From Streptomyces ortus (GTDB taxonomy: Bacteria > Actinomycetota > Actinomycetes > Streptomycetales > Streptomycetaceae), in assembly GCF_026341275.1 (NCBI RefSeq), contig NZ_JAIFZO010000001.1, positions 201,910 through 265,909 of the forward strand: a stretch of DNA of 64,000 nucleotides, given 5' to 3'. Made by a program: the position numbers and the translations under genes. Positions 46,148 through 56,500 of this stretch are shown one piece after another (position 1 is the first letter of the stretch; every line of letters begins with the position of its first letter). The notes below the pieces were generated by a model. That model searched no databases, was not told the origin of the DNA, and saw only the letters and a list, made by a program, of their open reading frames with translations.

Positions 46148-49100
46148 GTGCCGGTGCGGACGACAACCGACCAGAAAGGGCGCCCGGTGGCCGATCGCTA
46201 CGACCCCAACTCCGGCACCAACCTCGACAAGTTCGACAACGCCGGCGACCCGTCGAGTGACGTCTGGGCCACCCTGGTCAAGCACATCACCGGTTATCCC
46301 GTGCCGGACCGCAGCACCATCTTCGACACGCTCCGCTCCGACCACGGCGGCAAGCTCTTCCGGATGGACATCAAGGAGCGCAGCCTCAGCCTGATGGTCA
46401 AGGACTCCGGGTTCCTGACCAACACCGGCGAGGACTACGACATCTTCTTCTTCGACGGCGGCAAGAAGACGAAGATCATGCAGGCCCGGATCGTGTTCGA
46501 GGGCCGCGTGAAGGCCGGTGAGGAGATCATCTTCGCCGGCCCCGGGTCCGACAACGTCAACGACGCGCAGGTCCGTGAGGGCAACGAGTTCACGGACTAC
46601 AACAAGGACAAGATGTCCACCATCCCGCTCGCCCGGTACATGAACGGGCCGCGGACGGCGCTCCTGGAGCTGCTGAGGGGCGGCACCCAGAACGCCCGGT
46701 TCAGCAACCTGGGCGTGGGCGGCAGCGACGCGGTGGACCTGAACTCCTTCAACCGGACGGGCGAGTCCTTCGACTACGCCGCCAAGTTCTTCCGGGACCA
46801 CCAGGTGGTCCTGAAGGACTGGGAGGACCGTTTCGGCAAGGACGACGCCAGCTGGAAGGGCGAGGCCGCGGAAGTGTTCCGCAGCCTGATCAAGAAGATC
46901 CGCGAGAACTACGACGCCTACATCGAGACCTTCGACTCGTCGGCCGGCACCGGCGACGAGACCGGCACCGGCAACACGGTGTACTCGCGCGCCCTGTCCT
47001 TGGGCCGCAAGTACCTGGAGGACTCTGCCACCAAGCTGCTGGAGGCCTGGCTGGCCTGGGCCAAGTCCCCGTACTACGACCCGCACCAGGTGCTGCGCTA
47101 CGTCCTGGACGACCTCGCCCAGTGGGTGGACACCAACAACGTCGCCAAGACGAACATCACGTCCACCACCACCCGCTACAGCACCACCGTCCGGCACAGC
47201 CCGCAGGGCGGCTTCACCCAGACGCACCCCGAGTACGGCGACCTGACCGACATCGCCAACTGGGCCAAGGTCGGTGACAAGGCGGTCAAGGTCTGGAGCC
47301 AGGGTGTCGAGGACTACCTGAGCAAGCCCGCCGCCACGGTGCAGTCCAACCTCAACAACCACTTCCTCGAACTCGGCGAGGACTTCGCGGACAACGTGCC
47401 CAAGCCGAAGTCGACCAGCACGGCCTCGGAGGAGTACGAGGAGAAGAAGGCGAAGGAGGAGGAAGAGGAGCTCAGGAAGCAGCGCGAGGAGGACAAGAAG
47501 TACCAGGAGGAACTGAGGGAGGAGCAGAGGAAGCAGCGCGAGGAGGACAAGAAGTACCAGGACGAGCTGCGGGAAGAGGCGAACAAGCAGCGCGAGGAGG
47601 ACAAGAAGTACCAGGACGAGCTGCGGGAAGAGGCGAACAAGCAGCGCGAGGAGGACAAGAAGTACCAGGACGAACTCCGCAACGAGCAGAAGGCGGAGCA
47701 GGAGGAGGCCAAGCGCGAGGCCGAAAACCTGCGCAACGAGCAGAACCAGCAGCGCGACGAGGACAAGAAGTACGCGGACGAACTCCGCGAGGAGCAGAAG
47801 CGCGAGCAGGAAGAGGCCAAACGCGAGGCCGAGCAGCAGGCCAAGGAGGTGCAGGAGAGCCTCGGAGGCATCAACGACCCCAACAACCCGGCCAACCAGC
47901 AGAACCTCGACGGCCTCGACGACCTGCTGAACCAGCAGAACGCGATCACCACCGAGAGCCCGGGCGACCTGGGCGACCTCAACGGGAACGGCAACGGGAA
48001 CGGCCAGACCGACCTGGGGCCGATCACCTCGAACCTCGGCAACCTCGGCTCGCTGAACGGCGGCTCCCTCAAGACCCCCGACCGGCTCCAACTCCCAGCT
48101 GAACAACGCGGGCGACCTGACGACCGACTTCCCGGACGGCAGTACCAGCTCGTTCGACCCCGACACCGGGACGCTGACCACCACCTCGCCGGACGGCAAC
48201 GTCACGACGCAGGATCTGGGTGACGGTCTCAAGGTGACGAACCCCGACGGTTCGGTGACATCGCTGGGCGACGACGGGAAGCTGACGACCACGTTCCCGG
48301 ACGGCACCACCCAGACCGTCGACCCGTCGACCGGCCAGGCGACCACCGTCGACCCGGACGGCAAGACGACCACCGAGAACCTCGGCAACCTGGGCGACCT
48401 CAACGGCCAGAACAATGTGAACGACCTGAACGACCTCAGCGATCTGAACGACATCACCACCGAGTCGCTCGACGACCTGGGCAACCTCGGGGACCTCAAC
48501 GGCGACCAGAACGGGCTGGAGACCCCGACCGGCGGCAACGTCGAACTCGACGACGCCGGCGACTTCACCACCACGTTCGCGGACGGCAGCGAGAGCTCGT
48601 TCGACCCGGACAACGGGCTGCTCACCACCACCGACGCCAACGGCAACACCACGACCACCGACCTGACCCACGGGGCGAGCTTCACCAACCCGGACGGTTC
48701 CGTCACCTCGTTGGACAACGGCCAGCTGACCACCACCTTCCCGGACGGCAGCAAGCAGGTCATCGACCCGGACACCGGCATCGCCACCGTCACCGACGCG
48801 CAGGGCAACACCGAGAAGGTGGACCTGCACGACCTCAACTCGAACGCGGACAACAACAGGTCCAGCGTCCTGGACGGCCTCGGCGACCTCAACGGCGTCG
48901 GAGGGGGCGGCGGCGGAGGAGGCGGCACCACCTCCAGGGACGTACCGCTCTCCGAACTGGGCCTGGGCGGCGGCGGTACGAGCCTCGGGGGCGGTGGCGG
49001 CCTCTCCGGTTCGGAGGGCCTGTCCTCGGACTTCAACTCCTCCACCGTCGACCCCCTCTCGGACAGCACGGCCACCCCGCTCGGCGCCGCCGCAACGGCA

Positions 49101-49469
49101 GCCTCGGGCGGGACCCCCGGCGCCCCCGGGACACCGGGCAGCCCCGGTATGCCGATGGGCGGCGGCATGGGCGGCATGGGCGGTGGCGGGGAGAAGGGCA
49201 ACGGCGAGCGGGTGCGCTCCGTCCTGGTCGACGCGGCCGAGGAGAGCGAGCGCCGCAACCGCCGCCGGCGCAGCCCCTGGAACCGGCAGGAGGACAGCGA
49301 CACCTTCCTGGCCCCCGCCTCCCGGGTCAACACCACCGGCGGCGGTGGCGAGTCCACCGAGGAGGAGTCCGAGCCCGGCCGCAGGGCCACCAGCTCCGAC
49401 TACCTGGAGGAGGACGCGGACGTGTGGGGCACCGAGGAGGGCGGCACGCCCGCCGTGATCGGCCGGTGA
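46148..49469 (+). CDS. Large WXG-motif T7SS substrate candidate, frameshifted
   Basis: About 1,104 residues when read across a one-base frameshift. Residues 1-225 are a mixed alpha/beta region. A WXG hairpin follows with DASWKGEAAEVFRSLIKKIR (Trp236). A charged coiled coil spans about 430-580, with four exact copies of KQREEDKKYQDELREEAN-like units. Then come Asn/Gly/Leu-rich spacers and, after the break, two copies of a beta-type module (LTTTFPDGS, DPDTG, TNPDGSVTSL). The break is a C5 run at 48075-48079; four Cs would restore LKTPTGSNSQLNNAGDL, which matches the later copy LETPTGGNVELDDAGDF. The GTG at 46148 has AAGGA upstream. A secreted or surface role is inferred. Confidence 0.7.
47477..47692 (+). 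repeat. 54-bp tandem repeats coding for a coiled coil
   Basis: Units start at 47477, 47531, 47585 and 47639, 54 bp apart and nearly identical. Each codes 18 residues beginning KQREEDKKYQ. Similar, diverged units continue to about 47850. The repeats are very Glu/Lys/Gln-rich and predict a long charged helix in the WXG-motif protein. Confidence 0.9.
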
Positions 49470-49681
49470 GCACGACGGAGGTCCGACGCGACCTCCGCGG
49501 GGACCTCCCGGGCTCCCGCGGGGACCTCCGGAACCCCCGCGGAAACCGGTCCGACCGCCAGGGAAACCGGCGCGGCCACCGGGGAGAGACGAATGCCACC
49601 CCTCCCCGACTTCCGCGAAGGGGCCCTCACCAGGCAGTATCAGCAGGGATGTTGCCGACGAGAAGGGCGGGGCGGGCGTGA
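49466..49681 (+). CDS. Possible small basic protein coupled at both ends
   Basis: An open frame of 71 codons whose GTG overlaps the stop of the WXG-motif substrate gene and whose TGA overlaps the GTG of the YbaB-like gene, both by GTGA. The predicted peptide is Arg/Gly-rich (DLRGDLPGSRGDLRNPRGN), which also arises by chance in GC-rich DNA. No similarity was recognised. Real translation is uncertain; it may serve only to couple the two neighbours. Confidence 0.2.
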   Translation: MSTTEVRRDLRGDLPGSRGDLRNPRGNRSDRQGNRRGHRGETNATPPRLPRRGPHQAVSAGMLPTRRAGRA

Positions 49682-50133
49682 CGGAACCGCTGGAGAAGCG
49701 ACTGGAGAAGGCCATGGCCGAGCTCCAGGCTGCCCAGGAGGCGGTCGCGCGCACCGAGCGCGAGCTGCGCCAGGCGTCGTTCGCGGTGCTCTCCTCCGAC
49801 CGCGCGGTCCGCGCCACCGTGGGCCCGCAGGGTGAACTGACCGGCATCGAGTTCCTGGAGAACAAGTACCGGGACATGTCCCACCAGGAGCTCTCCGCCA
49901 GTGTCCTGGAGGCGGCGAACGCGGCACGTCTGAAGATGAACAAGCACGTCATGAAGGCGATGGCACCCTTCGCCGAGCCCAGCAGCGACGTGCCGGAGCT
50001 GAAGGGCTTCGAGCTGGACTGGGAGCGCGTCTTCGGCCCGGAGGTGCTGCGCGACGACGACGAGGACACCGCACGCGACGTCGAGGCCGCCCCCGGCTGG
50101 CGGGACGCGCTCGGCGAGGACGGGGAGGACTGA
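49678..50133 (+). CDS. YbaB/EbfC family-like protein
   Basis: A 151-residue protein. A long N-terminal helix (LEKRLEKAMAELQAAQEAVA) leads to a small beta sheet with DRAVRATVGPQGELTGIEFL and back to a helix, the YbaB/EbfC fold. The C-terminus is acidic. YbaB proteins are nucleoid-associated, but divergent copies are common beside actinobacterial T7SS genes, where they may be chaperones for WXG proteins, similar to EspG-like roles; this is inference. The GTG at 49678 precedes the helix. The next WXG100-like gene starts 2 bp after its stop. Confidence 0.75.
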   Translation: MTEPLEKRLEKAMAELQAAQEAVARTERELRQASFAVLSSDRAVRATVGPQGELTGIEFLENKYRDMSHQELSASVLEAANAARLKMNKHVMKAMAPFAEPSSDVPELKGFELDWERVFGPEVLRDDDEDTARDVEAAPGWRDALGEDGED

Positions 50134-50135
50134 CG

Positions 50136-50513
50136 ATGGGACAGCGCTACTACGTCGACCCGCAGCGCATCGAGGCCCTGGCGGGACAGCTGGAGGAGAT
50201 CGGCGCCCTCACCAGGAGCATGACCGAGGAGTTCTTCGACGAACTGGCCCCCACCGTCAGGTGGCCCGGCACCGAGGGCGAGTTCGCCGAGAAGGCCAAG
50301 CCGCAGGAGCAGAAGGAGCGGCAGACCACCAAGGACACCATGATGTCCATCCGCGACGCGCTGGTGGGCATCACCGACGCCACGGTCAGCCAGGTCCGGC
50401 TGATGAAGAACACCCGTGACGCCAATATCGAGGACATCGAGCGGAACAACAGGGAAATCGACACCCATGGGCTGGACGGCAACGGCGGCCCGGGCGGGCA
50501 TGGTCGCCGCTGA
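50136..50513 (+). CDS. WXG100-like T7SS protein
   Basis: A 125-residue helical protein. Helix 1 (RIEALAGQLEEIGALTRSMT) leads to VRWPGTEGEFAEKA with a WPG turn, then a long helix 2 to about residue 105 and a Gly/His tail. This is the WXG100 layout, somewhat longer than Esx proteins. It is placed between the YbaB-like gene and the giant effector, so it is a candidate export partner or targeting factor of the giant protein. The ATG at 50136 has GGGGAGGA upstream. Confidence 0.82.
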   Translation: MGQRYYVDPQRIEALAGQLEEIGALTRSMTEEFFDELAPTVRWPGTEGEFAEKAKPQEQKERQTTKDTMMSIRDALVGITDATVSQVRLMKNTRDANIEDIERNNREIDTHGLDGNGGPGGHGRR

Positions 50514-50527
50514 CCTCCGCACGGCAG

Positions 50528-50558
50528 GCCGCTCCCGCGTCATGACGCAGGGAGCGGC
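50528..50558. terminator. Hairpin with palindromic core before giant gene
   Basis: GCCGCTCCC (50528-50536) pairs with GGGAGCGGC (50550-50558), and the core GCGTCATGACGC is itself a perfect palindrome; one A at 50549 bulges out. It lies 15 bp after the WXG100-like stop and 40 bp before the giant gene, so it may terminate or attenuate transcription into it. Confidence 0.6.
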
Positions 50559-50597
50559 CGCTTCGTCCTGCCCCGACGGCGCACCGGGCGGCCCCCG

Positions 50598-53500
50598 ATG
50601 AGCATGATGGCGTCGCCCGAGGTCAACGCGATGCTCTTCATCCTCACCGGGGAGAAGCTCATCGACGCCGACGAGGACCTGGCCTTCGAGAGCCGCCGGC
50701 CCTACTCCGGTCTGGGCCGCAAACTCGACCGGGTGTCGTCCCTGATCGAGAAGTCGATCCACGACATCGCCGAGGTCATGCCCGACGACCTCTCCAAGTC
50801 GTACGCCAAGGCGATGGGCATGCTCATCGACGACGGCGGCAAGAACTATCTGCGCGAGTTCTCCGACCAGCTCGACAAGATCGCCGAGGGCCGCCGCAAG
50901 ACCTCCATGGACATCATGGAGTCCAAGTGGCAGGTCATCGCCGAGGTCATCCGGCTGCTCATCGAGATCGCCATCTACCTGGCGATGTCCTTCTTCACCG
51001 GCGGCGCCTCGGCGAGCCAGATCATGATGGCCAAGCTGCGCAGCCGGTTCATGATCCTCACCACGCTCACCCATCTGCTCCAGCGGCTGCACCTGGCCCC
51101 CTCGCTGACCGAGGCGTTCGCCGAGGCGTTCACCACCTTCGCGGTGCGCCTCGCGATGATGAACTTCGCCCCGAACGGCCGCCGCCCCGACGGCTTCGAC
51201 TGGAACGACATCCTCAAGTCCGCCGCCTTCGGTGCCGCGGCGGGCTTCTTCACCAGCATCTTCGACAAGTTCGCGAAGGACATCGTCAAGGCGTTCGACG
51301 GCAACTTCCTGAAGAACGGGCCGGATCTCAACTTCAAGAACAACCCGAACCTCAAGAACCCGCCGAAGCTCGACTTCGACAGCCCTCCGGCTCCCAAGCC
51401 GAAGCCCGACCCCGGTCCGGGTGCCGGCCCCGGTCCCGGTCCCAAGAACAACGGTCCGTCGGCCAACAGCCCCGGGCCGAACCCGAACCTGAACAGCCCC
51501 AACCTCACGAACAAGAACTCGTTCTCGTTCCGGTTCAACCCGAGCTCCTTCAAGAACAACACCAGCCTGTGGCGGAACAACCAGATCCTGAAGCACAACG
51601 CCGACCGGCCGGGCGCGCTCGCCGGGCACTACGGCCTCAAGGGCACCGCCGACTTCCTCGCCGCCGGCGCCGGTGAGGCGGTCGCGGAGATCCTGATCAA
51701 GGGTGCCTTCGACGGCGACTGGTCCACGAGCTGGTCGACGTTCGTCGGCGCCGGCCTCAGCAGCGCGGTCGAGGGCGGCCTGTCGTCCACCGCCATCAAC
51801 AGTGGTGCCGAACTGCGCAACGCCATCGAGAAGTTGCGCAACCAGCCGCCCACCGTCTCCGCCGGCGGCGTCGACTCCGACACCCGGGACTCGGACGGCT
51901 CCACGCGCTCGCGCGGCGACTCCGACAGCGCGGACGGCCCCTCGGACACGGACACGTCGGGTTCCCCGGGCTCCTCGAACTCGTCGAGCTCCCTGAACGG
52001 CGGATCCCCCCGCACCTCACCGCCGGTCGTCTCGCAGCAGAACACCGGCACAGGCGACTTCACCGGGAACGACGCACCTCCGCCCTACTCGGTGGGCGAG
52101 CCACCCCCGTACCTCGACGTGAACCCGCCGGCGTACACGCCGGGTCCGATGCCCGTGACCGCCGCGGAGAACGAGCTGTGGCAGCAGGTCCACAACGGCT
52201 CCGCCGAGGTCCGTGAGCAGGCGCTGCGCGATCTCGCGGCGCTGCGCGGCTCCCCGCAGCCCGGCAGCACCGAGCTCGGCGTCCGCGACAACCTGCACAG
52301 CAACCTGTCGCAGCTGCCCGAGGTCCGGGTCGTCCCGGCCGGGAACGGCCCGGCCGCGCAGATCGACGCCGACGAGGTCCGCCGCACCCTCGACAGCTTC
52401 GGCACGCCGGTCACGGTGGACACCCCGCTCACCACTGCCGGCCCCGGCGGTTCCGAGACGCCGCAGAACAACCCGGAGGTGAATCCCGGGCAGGTGAACG
52501 GGGGGCCGGTCGCGTCCAACGGGGCCACCAACTTGCCTGGTACGGGAACGGGTACGGGTACGGGAACGGGCGCGGGTACGGGTACAAATACTGGCACTGG
52601 CACTGGTACGAGCACTGGTACCGGCACTGGCACCGGTACCGGTACGAATACGGGTGCTCGTACGGGTGGTGCGTCCGCCGGTGGAACCAACCAGACGTCC
52701 TCGAACTCCTCGAACTCCTCGAACCCTTCGAACTCCTCGACCTCCACGGGGGCACAGCCCGAGGGCACCCCGGACCCGGACGTCACGAACCCGGCGGACG
52801 GCTCGCAGACCACGACCGATGACGCCGACCAGACCTCGGAGACCCCCGTCTCCCAGGAGACGGTCAACTCCGCGCAGAATCCCGCTACTTCGGATTCCGC
52901 CCAGAACGCTCCCTCGCCGGAGACCGACACCGGTACCGGTACCGGTACCGGCAACGACACCGACACTGACACCGACACTGATACCGGAACTGACACCGTC
53001 ACCCAAGGTGACACCAGCGCGCCGCCGCCGAAGGTGAACACCACCGGCTCGTACGCCGACACGGGCGACGTACGGGACCTCGACGGTCCGAGCGACGTGA
53101 AGGACGTGAAGGCAGGGCCGACCGCCGGCGCGAGCCCCGCGTCGACCAAGGCGCCGCCGTTGACGATCGTGGTCACGGAGGTGCCGCCGCCGGGGGAGGG
53201 GGCGCCCGAGGCGGCCGAGCTGCTGGACGGTGCCGGGGTCGACCGGGCCGTGGTGCTCGGACCCGCGGTCACACCGGACGGATCGAGCCGTCCGGTACGC
53301 GCCGCTGTCGAGCTGACCCGTGACGGGCCGAGCGCCCCGGTCCGGGTCCGCCCGCTCGCCGGGCTACCGCCCGCCATGACGACGAACGGCACCTCGAACA
53401 CCTCGGACACCTCGGATAAAGCAGTCACTTCGGATACCTCCGACACCGACTTCCCCGGTGCCAACGTGCTGCTGCCGCTCGCCGACGCCTTCGGTCACAC

Positions 53501-56500
53501 CCCCTCCACGTCCTCCGGCCCCGCCCCGCAGGCCGAGGTGAAGGTCGACAGCGACCCGGCCCCCGCCCCGGCCGCGCGTCCGAAGCTGGTCTCGGACGTG
53601 ACGACGGGCCTGAACGGCAACGGGGTCGGTCCGACCTCCACGGACACCGGCGCCCCCGTCACGACCAAGCTCGCCGCCCTGTCGCGTCCCTGGACCGAGA
53701 CGGCCACCGACCTGCACCTGGAGTCGGGCAACGGCGAAGTGACCGGCGGTCGGACCGACGGCCCCGGCGGCGGACGCGGCCCCGGTGACGGCGGCACCCC
53801 GCCGCCGCTCTCACCCGACACGTCACCCGAGACGTCGGACAGCAGCGCCGCGGCACCCCCGCTGGGGCGGTCCGTGGCGCCGCCGCCCAGCGGGCACATC
53901 GTCGTCCGGCCCACGGGCGGTCCTGTCGTCACCACCCTGGACGGCCACACCGTGCCCGTCGCCCAGCTGCGCCGCCTGGTGCCGGACTCGACGGTGAAGC
54001 CACAGCCGGGCCGAGCCGTCCAGACGGTGACCATCTCGCAGGGACCCGCCGAGGACGGTACGGCGCAGGCCGCGAGGCGTCGCGCGCTGCTCGGCCAGGA
54101 CACCTTCCGCGGTGTGCGCACGACCTCGGTCTCCCCGACTCCGGAGACCGCCGCGGACCCGCCCGTGCGCCGTACCGTGTTCACCGGCCCGCCGACCGCA
54201 CTGCCCGGTTCGGGCACCGAGCGCGGCGCCGACTACCTCGTGTGGCACGGCACCGCCCGTACCGTCACCCTCGGTACCGACGACGCGGCTCGCCCCACCG
54301 TGAAGATCAGCGGTGTGCAGCTCGGCGAGGTGCTCAACTCCTGGGCACAGGACGGCGACCTGGACCGGCCGCTGGTGCTGTTCTCCTGCGAGACCGGGCG
54401 GCAGCCCGAGATCGCGGGACTGCCGGTGGCACAGCACGTGGCGAACCGCACCGGGCGACAGGTGTACGCGCCGACCACGGAGGTGGGCACGGCGCTGGAC
54501 GCGGACGGCAACGTCCGGGCGGTGCTCACCGAGGGCCAGGACGGCCCGGGAGGGTGGCGCCTGTTCACCCCGGAGCCCAGCGGCGCCGACCTGGACGCCC
54601 TGGCCCGCGACGCGGGTCTGCACGCGGGTCCTGGACCGGCCGACGCCTTCGCCGGGGCCCGTACCCTTCAGCAGATCCGTACCCTGCGCGGCGCGCTCGG
54701 TACCGATGCCGAACAGCGCCCGGAGAACCGGCAGTTGCTCGCCGGGCTCGCCTTCTTGGACAACCTGCGCTGGCTCAGCCAGGACACCGCGGCCCGCTAC
54801 GGCGACGGCCGGATGACTCCGGACCTGCTGCGCCGGATGGCCGTCGACCGGCGGCGTGCCACGGGTGACACCGGCACCGACCCGGCGGCCGATCCCACCG
54901 TCGAGGAGTACACCGAACTCCTGCGCGCCGCGGCCGAGTTGCGGTCCACCGCCGGGCCCTCCACCACGCTCGACGCGCTGCTGCCCCCGCCGCCGCCCGC
55001 GCTCCCGCCCACCACCATGGTCTCGCCGGAGGACGTACGCGGTCTGTCCTACGCGCCCGCCGCGCAGATCACCTGGTCGCTCGCCGGTACCCCGCTGCCG
55101 CTGTCCGTGCTGAATCTGAGCCCCGAGGACACCGCCGAACTCGCCCGTCGCAGACCTGACCTGGCACCCACGCCGAGCCGTCCGGAGTCCCTCGCCGAGG
55201 ACCTGGACCTCCTGAGCAAGAACAAGTCCAAGAACAAGCCCGGTTCGGTGGGCATCGTGCGCGCGAGCGGCCGCGTCTTCCGGCGACTGGACACCCCGGG
55301 CGGCGGCGACTGCCTCTTCCGGTCGGCCATCGACAGCGCGCGCAGCCGGCGGATCCCACCGGCGTGGGCCGCGCAGAACGTCGCCACGCTGCGTGGCCGA
55401 CTGCGCGACCGGATCACCGGTTCCGAACTGGGCGACAACATGGCCCTCTCGATCCCCGACCCGGTGTTCTCCGTGGTCGACGACCTGCGGATGCGCGCCC
55501 TCGCCGGGGCGCGGGACGGGGCGGAGCGGACCCGGATCACTCAGGAGTGGAACCGGATCGCGCAGGACGTCGTCACCGGCGCCGACGCCGGCGAATGGCA
55601 GCGGATCATCGCGGAGAGCGACTACCCGCAGCTCGCAACCGTGGCGCCCACCCCCGCCGCCGCGCGGGACCTGGGAGCCCGGGGACTCGTCGCCGCGGCG
55701 GCCGAACTCTCCGGCCTGTGGGCGTCTCCCTTCGCGGACCTGCTTCCGGAGGCGCTGGCGCACACCCTGGACCTCGACCTGCGGCTCGTCCAGCCCGACC
55801 CGCGGTCGCCGGGGACCACCTTCGTCAACGTCATCAACCCGGGCGGTCAGGACGGCACCCTGCACCTGTCGTACAACGGCACCGACCACTTCGACGCGCT
55901 GATCCCGGCCTCCGCGCCGTTCACCTCCGTATCGGATCCGAACAGCACGAAGCCGGACGCGGACCCGACCAAGGAACCGGCCACGGAGGGGTCCGTCACG
56001 AAGGACCCGCTTGCCAAGGACCCGCTCGCCAAGGACCCCGACACCCAGGACTCGGGTGCCGACGGTGTCTTCGGGGAGTGGCTGCGGAGCATGGGCGGGG
56101 TCACCGACCTCGACACCCCCGCCCCCGAGACCCCCGAGCGGGGCGACCCGGTACCGCTGGAGACCCAGCTCGAACGGTACCGCCCGGCACGGCTGCTGAC
56201 CGGTCCGGACGCCCGGCCGCCGGGTCCGGTACCGAAGACCGTCACCTTCGAGGACGGCAGCAGGCTGCCCACGGTCCTGATCGACCCGGATGCCGACCCG
56301 GGCGACGGCACACCGCCCGGCGCGACGACCGGGGCGACGCCGCCCGGGCGCCGGACCGGCCTCTTCACCGGCCTTGGCAAGACGACCCTCCGCTCGCCCG
56401 AGCAGGTGGCCGAGGAGATCCTCGGCAAACTGCCGGCGAAGCTGCGCGCCCAGTTCGACGAGGCGGAACTGCTGCGGCTGCTGACCCAGCAGCCCGACGC

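Noticed and set aside
47477..47692. Regular repeats considered as a CRISPR array
   Set aside because: Units are contiguous, coding and lack unique spacers.
45209..49390. Very long open frame on the minus strand (about 1,390 codons)
   Set aside because: It is antisense to the T7SS WXG and effector-like genes, has low-complexity Leu/Val/Pro strings mirroring the plus-strand repeats, and has no recognisable domain.
48069..51629. Minus-strand frame of about 1,190 codons
   Set aside because: Shadow of the WXG-motif gene, YbaB-like gene and giant gene; composition is Val/Arg/Gly-rich without any family motif.
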